Shown here: piece after piece, positions 37,211 to 46,540 of the stretch
Position numbering within the stretch: position 1 is the first letter of the stretch
Layout: every line of letters begins with the position of its first letter
Assembly: GCA_017507125.1 (NCBI GenBank)
Contig: JAFWBQ010000020.1
Span: forward strand, 1 to 51,114
Source: Lentisphaeria bacterium
Lineage (GTDB): Bacteria; Verrucomicrobiota; Lentisphaeria; Victivallales; Victivallaceae
DNA: 51,114 bases
Direction of reading: 5' to 3'
The notes under the pieces: generated by a model
Told to the model about the DNA's origin: nothing
What the model saw: only the letters and a program-made list of their open reading frames with translations
Databases searched by the model: none
Translations under genes and position numbers: made by a program

Positions 37211-39367
37211 TCAGCAGTCGTGAAGATGCCGGAGTCTTTCCAGAAGCCGGGAATAACGCCGTTCCCGGCGGTTGTTGGATATGGCGATTTCCACCGCCTG
37301 ACGGTCTGCTACAAGAATGAGCAGTTTTTTTGCGCGGGTCATGGCGGTATAGAGCAGATTTCTCCTCAGCATCATGTAGTGGCATTTCAGCAGAGAGAGA
37401 ATAACACAGGGGTATTCCCCGCCCTGGGATTTGTGAACTGTAATGGCATAGGCGTGGCTCAATTGATCCGCTTCATCAAAAGAGTATTCCACCTTGTGCT
37501 CTCCGTTATCGAAGGCGCAAACGAATTTGCGGTTTTCGGCATCAATGGAAAATATGGTCCCCACATCGCCGTTAAAAACATTTTTATCATAGTTATTGGC
37601 GCGCTGCATGATTTTGTCGCCCAGCAGAAAGAGTCTTTCGCCGAACCGGAATGACTCTTTTTTTTCGCCCAGAAGTTTTTTTGCCAACATGGGATTGAGT
37701 TTGAAAACACCGCCGTCGCCCCGGTTCATGGGGGTCAGGATCTGGATTTCTTTCAAAGGATCAAAGCCGAAACGTTCAGGAATGCGCTCTGACGCCATTT
37801 TTTCAATGAGTTCTTCCGCCCGCAGAGGATCTCCGGGATCTATCCAGTAAAAGTCCAGCTTTTCATCATTGCGGGGAACCGGCGCAACAGGCATTTCTCC
37901 CCGGATCACCCGGTGAGCATTGGCGATAATGGCACTTTCTGACGCCTGACGGAACACCCGGGTCAAATGGGTGACGGCAAAAAATCCGCATCCGGTGAAG
38001 TCGGCAAGAATGGTGCCGGGGCCCACAGAAGGCAGCTGATCGGCATCTCCCACAAGCACAACGGCGCATCCTCTGGGGATTGCGGCAAAGAGAGCATCGG
38101 CAAGGAGCAGATCAAGCATGGAAACTTCGTCCACGATCAGAAGTTCGCACTCCAGTTTTTTTTCTGCATTGTATTCAAATTCATTGTTCCGCGGATCATA
38201 GAGGAGCAGTCTGTGGAGCGTTTTCGCCTCCAATCCGGAAGATTCAGAAAGACGCTTTGCGGCTCTGCCTGTGGGAGCGGCAAGAGCGATCTTCAATTTT
38301 GCCTGCCTTGCAAGTTTGACGATTTCGCCCATGACGGTGGTCTTGCCCACACCGGGACCGCCGGTGACGATGGAAAGAGCAGAACGTTTGACAGTTTCTA
38401 CGGCCTGAAGCTGTTCCGGGGCAAGTCTTGCAATGGTTTTTTGAGGGAGAATACCCATTTTCTGGGCGGGGTATTTTTTACAGGTCGCAAGTTCGCATAT
38501 CCGTTTGGCGAGGTTTTGTTCCGCATGGGCGAGATGAGGCGGATAGATCATATTGTCAAGGCGCAGAAGCTGTTTGCGTGAAATGGCCTCTTCAACTCCT
38601 TTTTGAGCGTCTGACTCAGGGAGTTTCAGAAGATCTGCCGTATTTTTGACCAGAAGAGACTCCGGTACGCAGACATGACCTGATGTATTAAGCGAGTTCA
38701 TGGCATAAACTGCCGCCGCCCGGAGTCTTTCGGAGGAATCCGCAGGGATCTCAAGGGATTTTGCGATTTCATCTGCTTTGAGAAATCCGATACCGTTCAC
38801 CTCATCAGCAAGGCGCCACGGATCTTTTTTTACCACCTCTGGGGCGTTCTCCCCGTAGGCTTTGAGCAATTTTGTGCAGTAGGCAGGGGTAATGCCCAAC
38901 CCCTGAAGAAAAATCAAAGACTCTCTTTCTGAAGCGGATTCCTTCCATACTTTGCTGATTTCTGAAGCCCGTTTTGCTCCGATGCCGGGGACTTCTTTCA
39001 GACGCCGGGGGAAACGGTTGAGGATCTCCATGGTCTCTTTGCCGAAGTGATCCACAATGGCTGCCGCTTTTTTCGGGCCCAAACCGGGAACCACTGAACT
39101 CAAAAAACGGATCAAGCCGGATTCGCTTGCCGGATTTGCCGTTTTGCATTTTGTGACCCGGAACTCCCTGCCGTAATCAGGGTGGGTGGCGTAGCTCCCC
39201 TCAAGTTCCACTTTTCGTCCCGGTTCTGCACCGGGGAGTGAGCCGCAGACAACGATTTCATCGCCGCTCCCTTCACTGCGAACCAGAGCAACGGCAAAAT
39301 CTCCGGAGTCTCCCCGGAACCTGAAACGGAGCAGCTCTCCCTTGAGTGTAACGGTTTCTTCCGGCAT
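37211..39367 (-). CDS. recD2: RecD2-type ATP-dependent DNA helicase
   Basis: A 718-residue helicase, normal length for RecD2. The N-terminal domain carries a helix-hairpin-helix region (VPGLGPKKAAAIVDHFGKE, then VPGIGAKRASEIS), followed by the SF1 helicase core: Walker A GGPGVGKTT (about 335-343), LLIVDEVSMLD, VGDADQLPSVG, and a C-terminal HAYAITVHKSQGGEYPCVI and YTAMTRAKK. It unwinds DNA 5' to 3' without RecBC. Its ATG lies 2 bases after the stop of the ClC gene. It is the last gene of the ValS operon. Confidence 0.94.
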   Translation of the reverse strand: MPEETVTLKGELLRFRFRGDSGDFAVALVRSEGSGDEIVVCGSLPGAEPGRKVELEGSYATHPDYGREFRVTKCKTANPASESGLIRFLSSVVPGLGPKKAAAIVDHFGKETMEILNRFPRRLKEVPGIGAKRASEISKVWKESASERESLIFLQGLGITPAYCTKLLKAYGENAPEVVKKDPWRLADEVNGIGFLKADEIAKSLEIPADSSERLRAAAVYAMNSLNTSGHVCVPESLLVKNTADLLKLPESDAQKGVEEAISRKQLLRLDNMIYPPHLAHAEQNLAKRICELATCKKYPAQKMGILPQKTIARLAPEQLQAVETVKRSALSIVTGGPGVGKTTVMGEIVKLARQAKLKIALAAPTGRAAKRLSESSGLEAKTLHRLLLYDPRNNEFEYNAEKKLECELLIVDEVSMLDLLLADALFAAIPRGCAVVLVGDADQLPSVGPGTILADFTGCGFFAVTHLTRVFRQASESAIIANAHRVIRGEMPVAPVPRNDEKLDFYWIDPGDPLRAEELIEKMASERIPERFGFDPLKEIQILTPMNRGDGGVFKLNPMLAKKLLGEKKESFRFGERLFLLGDKIMQRANNYDKNVFNGDVGTIFSIDAENRKFVCAFDNGEHKVEYSFDEADQLSHAYAITVHKSQGGEYPCVILSLLKCHYMMLRRNLLYTAMTRAKKLLILVADRQAVEIAISNNRRERRYSRLLERLRHLHDC

Positions 39368-39369
39368 GC

Positions 39370-41199
39370 TCAGTAACTGTCGGCATCGCGCACGATGCGG
39401 CGGTATTTGCTGAAGATCTCTTCACGGGAAATAAAGCCTTCAAACTTTCCTCCCGAAGAACAGACCGGCAGATATTTGACATTATAGCGGTCGAAGTTCG
39501 CCATGGCCCATGCCAGATCATCATCAGGGGAAAGAAGTCCATGGGGACTTTCCATAAGGTCATAGATCAGCATGAAGTCGTAAACAGCATGTTCAAGCAT
39601 GGCGCTGAACATCTTTTCAGTATGGATGACGCCCACAAGATGGTGATGTTCATCAATAACAGGGAAGATCTCTTTTTTATGTTCCTCAACCAGTTTCCGC
39701 ATATTGCTGATGGTATCATCAGGTGCAAGAGCAATAAAATCACGTTCAATATTGAGCCGCACCGGAAGACTTTGAAGCATCACCTGATCCCGGTCATCGT
39801 TAAGCAGATTGTTTTCAGCCAGAGCTTTGCGGTAGATGGAGTTGGGTTCAAGACGGCGGGCGGCGAACCATGAAACTGCTGAAACGATCATCAAAGGAAC
39901 AAGAAGCGTATATCCCCCGGTGACTTCGGCAATAAGAAATATACCTGTCAGAGGTGCCCGCATGACGGCGGTAAAAACGCCGCACATGCCCACAACAATG
40001 AAGTTTGGCTCCTGAAGCTGAATGATCCCGGTGAGATTGATAAGACGGGCAAAGGCGAAACCGGTAAAAGCGCCAATGAACATGGAGGGGGCAAAAATAC
40101 CGCCGTCGCCGCCTGAGTCCACAGTAAGAACAGAACCCACTACCTTGGCAAAAATGGCGCTGGCAATGAGTACCGTCAGAATCAGCCATTGAGGTACGGC
40201 ATCAGGAAGAAAGGCGTAAAGTTTGCCAAGAGCGCTTAAATTACCTGAAAAAAGCTGTTCAATGTAGATATATCCCTGTCCCCTGAGAACAGGGAAAAGC
40301 GCCAGAAGCACGCAGAGGAGCAAGCCGCCTGTAAAGAGTCTGACCCAATGGTTGCGCAGACGGCTTTTGACTGCGGCACCCAGCTTGTAGGCGGTTTTGA
40401 TCACGTAGACGCCGATAACGGCGCAGACCAGTCCGCAGATGAAGTAAAAGGGGACGGCATCGGTTCGCCAGGGAACCGTAATGGCAAGGTTGAATCCGAA
40501 GTGGTTGGAAAGCACCCGGGAGACCACTGTCGCCACAGCACTCGACATGAGAATGGGAACAAGGGCCCCCACGCTGAAAGAAGGCATCAGCACTTCAACG
40601 GCAAAGAGGACTCCGCCGATGGGACTGCTGAAACAGGCAGAAATTGCCGCCGCCGCACCGCATCCGATGAGGAGCTGACGCTGACGGGAATCTGCATGGA
40701 GAAAACCGGCTGTGTTCGAACCTACGGCAGAACCGGTCAGAACGCTGGGTGCCTCCAAACCTGCAGAACCGCCGCAGCCCACTGAAAAAGCACTTGAGAG
40801 CAAATGGGTGAACATTTCGCTGCCGGGAATGGAAAATTTACGGCGGTGAAGCAGCAGTATGAGGGGACTCAGACTTTTGGCGTAGTGTCTGCCGCCCCAC
40901 TTGTGCTGAACACAGTGGGAAAGAAAAAGACCTGTCAGAGGCAGAAAGAAAAAAAGCACCGTGGCACAAACTTTGAGCAGCGGCGAACCGTTGTAAGATT
41001 CAAGTTTTCCGCTGAATGTGGTCAGCGTGACCACCAGAAAGTGCATAAGAGCCACGCCAAGTGCCGCAATAATACCGATGAGCAGCGCCATAATAAGAGT
41101 GCTTGAACGCTCCCCGAAAGTTTGACGGTACCATTCAGCTCCGGAGATAAAAAAACGGCGCAGCCTGACTGCCCGGCGGGATCGTCTGTCGGTATGCAC
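39370..41199 (-). CDS. ClC-family chloride channel or transporter with CBS domains
   Basis: A 609-residue membrane protein. The ClC helix motif is GSAGLEAPS, with E149 at the gating-glutamate position (the usual GREGP is changed to GLEAP). Two CBS domains follow (about 470-600, including LPVRLNIERDFIALAPDDTISNM... and DDDLAWAMANFDRYNVKYLPV). Retained Glu argues for anion/proton exchange. The start codon is GTG at 41199; a weak GAGAG box lies upstream. It sits 9 bases after the ABC ATPase gene. Confidence 0.92.
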   Translation of the reverse strand: MHTDRRSRRAVRLRRFFISGAEWYRQTFGERSSTLIMALLIGIIAALGVALMHFLVVTLTTFSGKLESYNGSPLLKVCATVLFFFLPLTGLFLSHCVQHKWGGRHYAKSLSPLILLLHRRKFSIPGSEMFTHLLSSAFSVGCGGSAGLEAPSVLTGSAVGSNTAGFLHADSRQRQLLIGCGAAAAISACFSSPIGGVLFAVEVLMPSFSVGALVPILMSSAVATVVSRVLSNHFGFNLAITVPWRTDAVPFYFICGLVCAVIGVYVIKTAYKLGAAVKSRLRNHWVRLFTGGLLLCVLLALFPVLRGQGYIYIEQLFSGNLSALGKLYAFLPDAVPQWLILTVLIASAIFAKVVGSVLTVDSGGDGGIFAPSMFIGAFTGFAFARLINLTGIIQLQEPNFIVVGMCGVFTAVMRAPLTGIFLIAEVTGGYTLLVPLMIVSAVSWFAARRLEPNSIYRKALAENNLLNDDRDQVMLQSLPVRLNIERDFIALAPDDTISNMRKLVEEHKKEIFPVIDEHHHLVGVIHTEKMFSAMLEHAVYDFMLIYDLMESPHGLLSPDDDLAWAMANFDRYNVKYLPVCSSGGKFEGFISREEIFSKYRRIVRDADSY

Positions 41200-41208
41200 A
41201 GCAAACTC

Positions 41209-42000
41209 TCACTGGTTGAGGATCGCCCAATAGCGCCCTGAAGGATTTTTTATAAGACGGATAGGCAGATCAAAAATAGAGCTCAGATTTTCTTCTGTCA
41301 GCACATCATTCCGGCTGCCGCGGCACATGATGTTGCCGGATTTAAGGATCATGCCTTCGTCAAAAACGCCCAGGATATCCTCAATGCGCTGGGTAATGAA
41401 AATAATTGTCAGATCAGGGAGTTCGGCTGCCATTTTTTCGATTTCACCGAGAAGAAACTCTCTGCCCGGCATATCCAGATAGACACTGGGTTCATCAAGG
41501 ATCATCAATTCAGGCTTTGTGAGCAAGGCACGCATAATGAGGATCTTGACCTGTTCGCCTGAGGACATGGTGAAAATCTGCTGATCTGCCAAGTGTTCGG
41601 CACGGAACCGTTTCATCAGGTTTTTGGCGGTTTCGATTTCATGAGCTTCAGGTTCCCGGAAGAGTCCCAGAGTTCCGTCAAAGCCGCTGATGACCATCTG
41701 AAGTCCGGTCCACTCCGTATCGGTGAACTGCTGCATACAGGGACTCACCCAGGCGATGCGTTTACGCAGTTCCACCAGATTGGTGGTTCCGAAAAGGTTG
41801 CCCAGAATTTCAACGTGGGCACCGTAGACAGGCCAGGCATAGCCCATCAGCATTTTTACAAGAGTGGTTTTTCCGGCACCGTTGGCGCCCAGAATAAAAC
41901 ATCTGCCGCCCCGGGGAACCTGCCAGGAAAGGTTGTGCAATATTTCTCTGCCGCCCAGATAAACTGAGGCGTTACGGATATCAACGGCCATGGAATCCAT
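41209..42000 (-). CDS. Orphan ABC transporter ATPase
   Basis: A 263-residue ABC ATPase. Walker A GANGAGKTT, Q-loop region WVSPCMQQF, signature MSSGEQVK, Walker B LMILDEPSVYLD and a switch glutamine rather than histidine (FITQRIED). It resembles the ModF/YlmA-type ATPases that lack their own permease gene. No permease is nearby. A GGAG box 6 bases upstream supports the ATG at 42000. Substrate unknown. Confidence 0.88.
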   Translation of the reverse strand: MDSMAVDIRNASVYLGGREILHNLSWQVPRGGRCFILGANGAGKTTLVKMLMGYAWPVYGAHVEILGNLFGTTNLVELRKRIAWVSPCMQQFTDTEWTGLQMVISGFDGTLGLFREPEAHEIETAKNLMKRFRAEHLADQQIFTMSSGEQVKILIMRALLTKPELMILDEPSVYLDMPGREFLLGEIEKMAAELPDLTIIFITQRIEDILGVFDEGMILKSGNIMCRGSRNDVLTEENLSSIFDLPIRLIKNPSGRYWAILNQ

Positions 42001-42002
42001 TT

Positions 42003-42878
42003 TCAGCTCCGGTTGTTTTTATAAGCCATCCATTGATCCCGGAGTTCTTTGCCTCTGGCAAACTCCTCCTGAAATCTGTCGAATTCACCATTTTCGATCA
42101 ATCGGCGCAAGGTGAAATAACGCTCCTCAAACTCATCCATTGCTTTGAGGACAGCATCTGTATTTTTTTCAGTGATCTCCCGCCACATGGCAGGGGTACT
42201 TGCCGCGATACGGCAACTGTCACGGAATCCTGTGGCACATCCGGCAAAGCGTTTGGCACGTTCCTCTTCAGAACTGCTGTCAAGAATGGCCGATGTCAGC
42301 GCTGAAGCCACAATGTGCAGCACATGGCTGGTCCGTGCCACAAGGGCGTCATGGTCGTTGGCATCCTTGAGATATTTGGGGTGTCCCCCCGCAGAGCTCC
42401 AAAGGCTGGAAACCATTTCAACAGCTTCCGGGTCAGCGCCTCCGCCGTTGAGAATGAAAACGTCGGCATTTTCATACAACTCCGGGAAGGCGGCACCCAC
42501 ACCGTGTTTTTCAGTTCCCGCCATGGGATGCGACCCTACGAAACGGACACCCTGCGGTACAAGAAAAGACTCGGCTGCACGGCCGATTTCCCCTTTGAGA
42601 GAACCTACATCAGTGACTACAGCCCCTTTGGGAAATGAAAGTGCGTGCTCCTTCATGAAATCTATTGTCGCCTGCACCGGAATGGCAAGGACGGTCACAT
42701 CTGCTTTCTGCAGCACCTCTGTCGGGGTGGAACAGGCTTCATCTACCGCATCCAGTTCAAGGGCTGCTGAACGGTTATCTTCCCGGCGCCCCCAACCGAT
42801 ACGGCGGTATGAACCTTTGAGCGCCATCCCGAGGGAACCGCCCAAAAGTCCCAATCCGATGATACCTACACTTTTCAT
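42003..42878 (-). CDS. tyrA: Prephenate dehydrogenase
   Basis: A 291-residue NAD-dependent enzyme that converts prephenate to 4-hydroxyphenylpyruvate in tyrosine synthesis. The nucleotide-binding motif is GLGLLGGSLG at the N terminus; further motifs are TDVGSLKGEI, VGSHPMAGTEKHGV (the active-site HPMAG segment) and a C-terminal helical domain with RDSCRIAASTPAMWREI. It has no chorismate mutase domain. It lies between valS (8 bases) and the ABC ATPase (2 bases) in a compact operon. Confidence 0.93.
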   Translation of the reverse strand: MKSVGIIGLGLLGGSLGMALKGSYRRIGWGRREDNRSAALELDAVDEACSTPTEVLQKADVTVLAIPVQATIDFMKEHALSFPKGAVVTDVGSLKGEIGRAAESFLVPQGVRFVGSHPMAGTEKHGVGAAFPELYENADVFILNGGGADPEAVEMVSSLWSSAGGHPKYLKDANDHDALVARTSHVLHIVASALTSAILDSSSEEERAKRFAGCATGFRDSCRIAASTPAMWREITEKNTDAVLKAMDEFEERYFTLRRLIENGEFDRFQEEFARGKELRDQWMAYKNNRS

Positions 42879-42886
42879 CGTACTTT

Positions 42887-45526
42887 TTACCCCAGCGTGG
42901 CAAGCAGCTCTTCAGTGCGGACCTTTCTGGCTTCCAGATCGGCAAGCTGGGCGCGGGCGTTGGCGACCACCTGTTCGGGGGCGCTGTTGACAAAACGCTC
43001 GTTTTTCAGTTTGCCGGCGGTACCGGCGATCCACTTGTTGATGTCGGCAAGTTCTTTGGCAAGTTTGGCTTTTTCGGCTTCCACGTCGATCAGACCGGCA
43101 AGGGGCAGACTGATGATGCCTGCGCTGCAGAGTTTTGAGGGGGCAGCACCATTCTTTGCACTGTCAAAACTTTCCAGAGTAAGTTCGATCTCTTCAGCGT
43201 TGAGAAGAAGTTTCAGGGAGTCGTACTGAGCCTTGAGTCCTTCAAGGGCAGCGGCATCAGCAGCTTTGATATGGAACTTCAGCTTGCGGCCGTCGGGGAT
43301 ATTGTAGTTGGAACGCAGGAAACGACCGCCTTTGACCAGTTCAAATTTCTCTTCGGCAAGTTTTGCGTCATCATCAAAGGCGATGTTTTCGCAGCCGGGG
43401 AGCAGCTGGTACATAAGCAGTTCGTTTTCTGCGAGGAGTCCCATTCTGTGCGCCAGTTCTTCGGTGATGAAGGGCATGAAGGGATGGAGCAGTTTCAGGA
43501 TGCGGAAGAGAGCCCAGTCCAGAACGGCGAGGGCGCGTTCCTTGTCGGCGCCGCCGGCGCGCATGGGGAGTTTCTCAGCTTCCACGAACCAGTCGCAGAA
43601 GTCGCTCCACACCAGATCGTAAATGGCATGGGCGGCGGTATGGAACCGGAATTTTTCCAGTTCGCTGTCAATAAGAGCGGCAGCGGCATCCAGTTTGGCA
43701 ACCATCCATTTTTCATCAGCTGAAAGATTTTCAGGCAGTGTTTCCACTGCTTTGCTGGGACCCTGCATCTGGCGGAACCGGCAGGCGTTCCAGAGTTTGT
43801 TGGCAAAATTTCTGCCGATTTCGCATTTTTCGTTGGAGTAACGGATATCCATACCCACAGGGGCGATGTAGACGATTGAGAAACGCAGGGCGTCGGCGCC
43901 GTATTCAGCAATGACATCCAGAGGATCGGGGGAGTTGCCCAGAGATTTGGAAAGTTTCCGTCCCTTGTCGTCCCGGATGATACTTGTGAAGTAGACATTT
44001 TTGAAGGGGATCTTGCCCAGGAATTCGCAGCCTGCCATGATCATGCGGGCGACCCAGAAGAAGATGATATCGGGGCCGGTGACCAAATCGTTGGTGGGAT
44101 AGAAGTACTCCAGTTCCGGAGTCTTTTCGGGCCAGCCCATGATGGAAAAGGGCCACAACCAGCTTGAGAACCAGGTGTCAAGCACATCTTCTTCCTGGCG
44201 CCATTTGCCGGGGGTGGCGGGGGCTTCAAGTCCCACGTAGATCTCGTTGGTTTCATCGTTGTACCAGGCAGGGATCCGGTGTCCCCACCAGAGCTGGCGT
44301 GAAATACACCAGTCCTGAATATTTTCCATCCAGTGGAAATAAGTCTTGCTCCATCTTTCAGGATAGAATTTGATTTCGCCTGAACGCACCGCTTCAATGG
44401 CAGGCTTGGCAAGTTCGCCCATCCGGCAGAACCACTGATAGCTGACCAGAGTTTCAATAGGCACATCTCCGCGTTCTGAATATCCCACAGCGTGGACGAT
44501 ATCTTCGATTTTCTCGACCAAACCCTGTTCAGAGAGCATGGTAACGCATTTTTCCCGTGCGGCGAAACGCTCCATTCCCTCAAATTCGGGACCGCAGAGG
44601 GCATTCAGAGTGGCGTCGGGATTCATGATATTGATGACTTCAAGATTGTTTCTGCGTCCCACTTCAAAGTCGTTGGGGTCGTGGGCAGGAGTGATCTTCA
44701 CGCAGCCGGTACCTTTGGTGGGATCGGCATGGGGATCGGCAATCACAGGGATCTTGCGGTCGGTAAGGGGCAGGCAGAGCATCTTGCCGATGAGGTGCTT
44801 GTACCGTTCATCTTCAGGATGAACCGCGACGGCAGTATCACCGAACATGGTTTCAGGACGGGTGGTGGCGACCACCACATATTCGTCGCTGTTTTCCACA
44901 GGGTAACGGAAATAGTAGAATTTTCCCGGAACGTCTTTGTAGATCACCTCTTCATCAGAAAGAGCGCTTTTGGCGGCGGGGCACCAGTTGATCATTCGCT
45001 GACCGCGGTAGATGTATCCTTTGTTGTAAAGTTCGACAAAGACCTTTTTGACTGCTTCAGAAAGTCCTTCATCCATGGTGAAGCGTTCCCGTTCCCAGTC
45101 GCAGGAGCATCCCAGAGTGCGGAGCTGTCTGATGATCTTGCCGCCGAACTCCTCTTTCCACTGCCAGACGCGCTTGATGAACTCATCGCGTCCCAACTCA
45201 TCCCGGGTGACATTTTCAGTCTGTTTGAGATATTTGACCACCCGTGCTTCAGTTGCGATTCCGGCATGGTCGGTGCCGGGGAACCAGCAGACCTCAAAGC
45301 CTTTCATGCGGGCGCGACGGCAGAGGATATCCTGCAAAGTGTTGTTGAGAACATGCCCAAGAGTAAGGATACCCGTCACATTGGGCGGGGGGATGACGAT
45401 GGAGTAACCGGGCTTTCCGGGATTGGCTCCGCCGTGAAAGGCATTCATCTCTTCCCACTTGGGGAACCAGTATTTTTCCACCTCGGCGGGTTCATACGCG
45501 CGGGGCAACGCTTCAAACTGACTCAT
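42887..45526 (-). CDS. valS: Valine-tRNA ligase
   Basis: An 879-residue class I aminoacyl-tRNA synthetase, near the normal ValS length. PPPNVTGILTLGHVLNNT carries the HIGH-type motif, GTDHAGIATEARV the active-site segment, and DDKGRKLSKSLGNSPDP the KMSKS-type motif with Leu for Met. An editing domain lies between and a C-terminal coiled coil (AGLIDVEAEKAKLAKELADI) is present. The ATG at 45526 follows GAGGT by about 8 bases and is preferred over the longer reading from 45541. Confidence 0.96.
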   Translation of the reverse strand: MSQFEALPRAYEPAEVEKYWFPKWEEMNAFHGGANPGKPGYSIVIPPPNVTGILTLGHVLNNTLQDILCRRARMKGFEVCWFPGTDHAGIATEARVVKYLKQTENVTRDELGRDEFIKRVWQWKEEFGGKIIRQLRTLGCSCDWERERFTMDEGLSEAVKKVFVELYNKGYIYRGQRMINWCPAAKSALSDEEVIYKDVPGKFYYFRYPVENSDEYVVVATTRPETMFGDTAVAVHPEDERYKHLIGKMLCLPLTDRKIPVIADPHADPTKGTGCVKITPAHDPNDFEVGRRNNLEVINIMNPDATLNALCGPEFEGMERFAAREKCVTMLSEQGLVEKIEDIVHAVGYSERGDVPIETLVSYQWFCRMGELAKPAIEAVRSGEIKFYPERWSKTYFHWMENIQDWCISRQLWWGHRIPAWYNDETNEIYVGLEAPATPGKWRQEEDVLDTWFSSWLWPFSIMGWPEKTPELEYFYPTNDLVTGPDIIFFWVARMIMAGCEFLGKIPFKNVYFTSIIRDDKGRKLSKSLGNSPDPLDVIAEYGADALRFSIVYIAPVGMDIRYSNEKCEIGRNFANKLWNACRFRQMQGPSKAVETLPENLSADEKWMVAKLDAAAALIDSELEKFRFHTAAHAIYDLVWSDFCDWFVEAEKLPMRAGGADKERALAVLDWALFRILKLLHPFMPFITEELAHRMGLLAENELLMYQLLPGCENIAFDDDAKLAEEKFELVKGGRFLRSNYNIPDGRKLKFHIKAADAAALEGLKAQYDSLKLLLNAEEIELTLESFDSAKNGAAPSKLCSAGIISLPLAGLIDVEAEKAKLAKELADINKWIAGTAGKLKNERFVNSAPEQVVANARAQLADLEARKVRTEELLATLG

Positions 45527-45582
45527 AGTTGCTGACCTCAATTATTTTTTAGATTGCTCAAAAATTTGTATATAATCTGTAT

Positions 45583-45588
45583 AATATA
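45583..45588 (-). promoter_or_regulatory. Extended -10 promoter of the valS operon
   Basis: Minus-strand TGCTATATT, an extended -10. No convincing -35 hexamer lies 17 bases upstream. Confidence 0.5.
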
Positions 45589-45662
45589 GCACATCAACTG
45601 TTCAAATTCCAGAAAATTGAGTGTAAAAAAAGCAAAAAAGAGGAATTTTTTCTTTCTGCGGC

Positions 45663-45691
45663 TTGACTTTTCAGAGATGGAAGAGTAAATT
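45663..45691 (+). promoter_or_regulatory. Promoter of the IclR regulator
   Basis: TTGACT (45663-45668), 17-base spacer, TAAATT (45686-45691). The expected start falls on or next to the ATG at 45698. Confidence 0.6.
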
Positions 45692-45727
45692 ATATTGATG
45701 AATAAGTTCAATAATAATGAAAATGCT

Positions 45728-46516
45728 ATGTCTGAAAAAGAGATCAAACCCAGTATCCGTTCTGTTGTGAACGCCTTTTCCGCTTTGGAATTCATTGTGG
45801 AGCGCACTCTTGAAAATGAGGGTGCTTCATTGAACGAAATAGCGGAGCATTTGACCATGCAGAAGAGCACAGCCGGAAACCTGATGCAGACCATGGCTCA
45901 TTGCGGTTATGTCGACCGGAAAGGGCACGGATTTTATGCTCTGGGTGAAAAATGCAGAACTTTGATCATGGCGGCAGAAAGTTCCAGACGGATGCGGGAT
46001 CTGAGCGTTCCCTGCCTCTCAGACTTTTCCAGACGCAATGCCATCGGAATCTATCTGAGTATCTTTTTCAACGGCAAACGTTATATTTCCCTCAGCGTGA
46101 ACAGCCGGGGCATTCCAGGGGAGTCCCGGAGTGCCGACGATACACCTGAGAATGTCTACCGCCGCGCCGCTGCCCGTCTGCTGCTTGCTTATTCTTCTAC
46201 CGAAGGGAAGCTGGGATTTCTGGCGCGTTACGGAACTCCCTCTGCAGAGGCGTGGCCTGAAGGAGCCGCTGATCTTGAGCAGGCGCTCCGTGAGATAAGA
46301 GCTGAAAAAATGGCGATCAACGAACACAACTCTGTCAGTGGGCTGACCGGTGTTGCCGCCGGCGTTTTCAACAGCTCCGGCAAGTTGTGTGCGGCATTGT
46401 CCCTTTCGTTGCCCAACAGCAGATGGCAGGGGAATTTGAAAGAAAAGATCCTTGCTGAACTTTCAAAAGTTTCAGAGGAGTTGACACTTCTCTTTTCAGC
46501 AGAACAGCTGATGTAA
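45728..46516 (+). CDS. IclR-family transcriptional regulator
   Basis: A 262-residue regulator. The N-terminal winged helix-turn-helix is PSIRSVVNAFSALEFIVE, then ASLNEIAEHLTMQKSTAGNL and the CGYVDRKGHGFYALG wing; the C-terminal ligand-binding domain contains SLSVNSRGIPGES, YRRAAARLLLAY and INEHNSVSGLTGVAAGVF. The start is uncertain: ATG 45698 would be leaderless given the promoter, while ATG 45728 has a leader of about 30 bases but no clear Shine-Dalgarno. It precedes the GH-like gene by 24 bases and probably controls it and itself. Confidence 0.9.
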   Translation: MSEKEIKPSIRSVVNAFSALEFIVERTLENEGASLNEIAEHLTMQKSTAGNLMQTMAHCGYVDRKGHGFYALGEKCRTLIMAAESSRRMRDLSVPCLSDFSRRNAIGIYLSIFFNGKRYISLSVNSRGIPGESRSADDTPENVYRRAAARLLLAYSSTEGKLGFLARYGTPSAEAWPEGAADLEQALREIRAEKMAINEHNSVSGLTGVAAGVFNSSGKLCAALSLSLPNSRWQGNLKEKILAELSKVSEELTLLFSAEQLM

Positions 46517-46540
46517 AATCAATATCAGGAGAATGTATTT

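Noticed and set aside
44492..45535. A 347-codon plus-strand frame opposite valS
   Set aside because: Antisense to the best supported gene in the window; no motif or promoter.
45695..45727. Upstream starts for the IclR gene, including TTG at 45695
   Set aside because: They fall at or before the predicted transcript start. The ATG at 45698 is kept as a possible leaderless start only.
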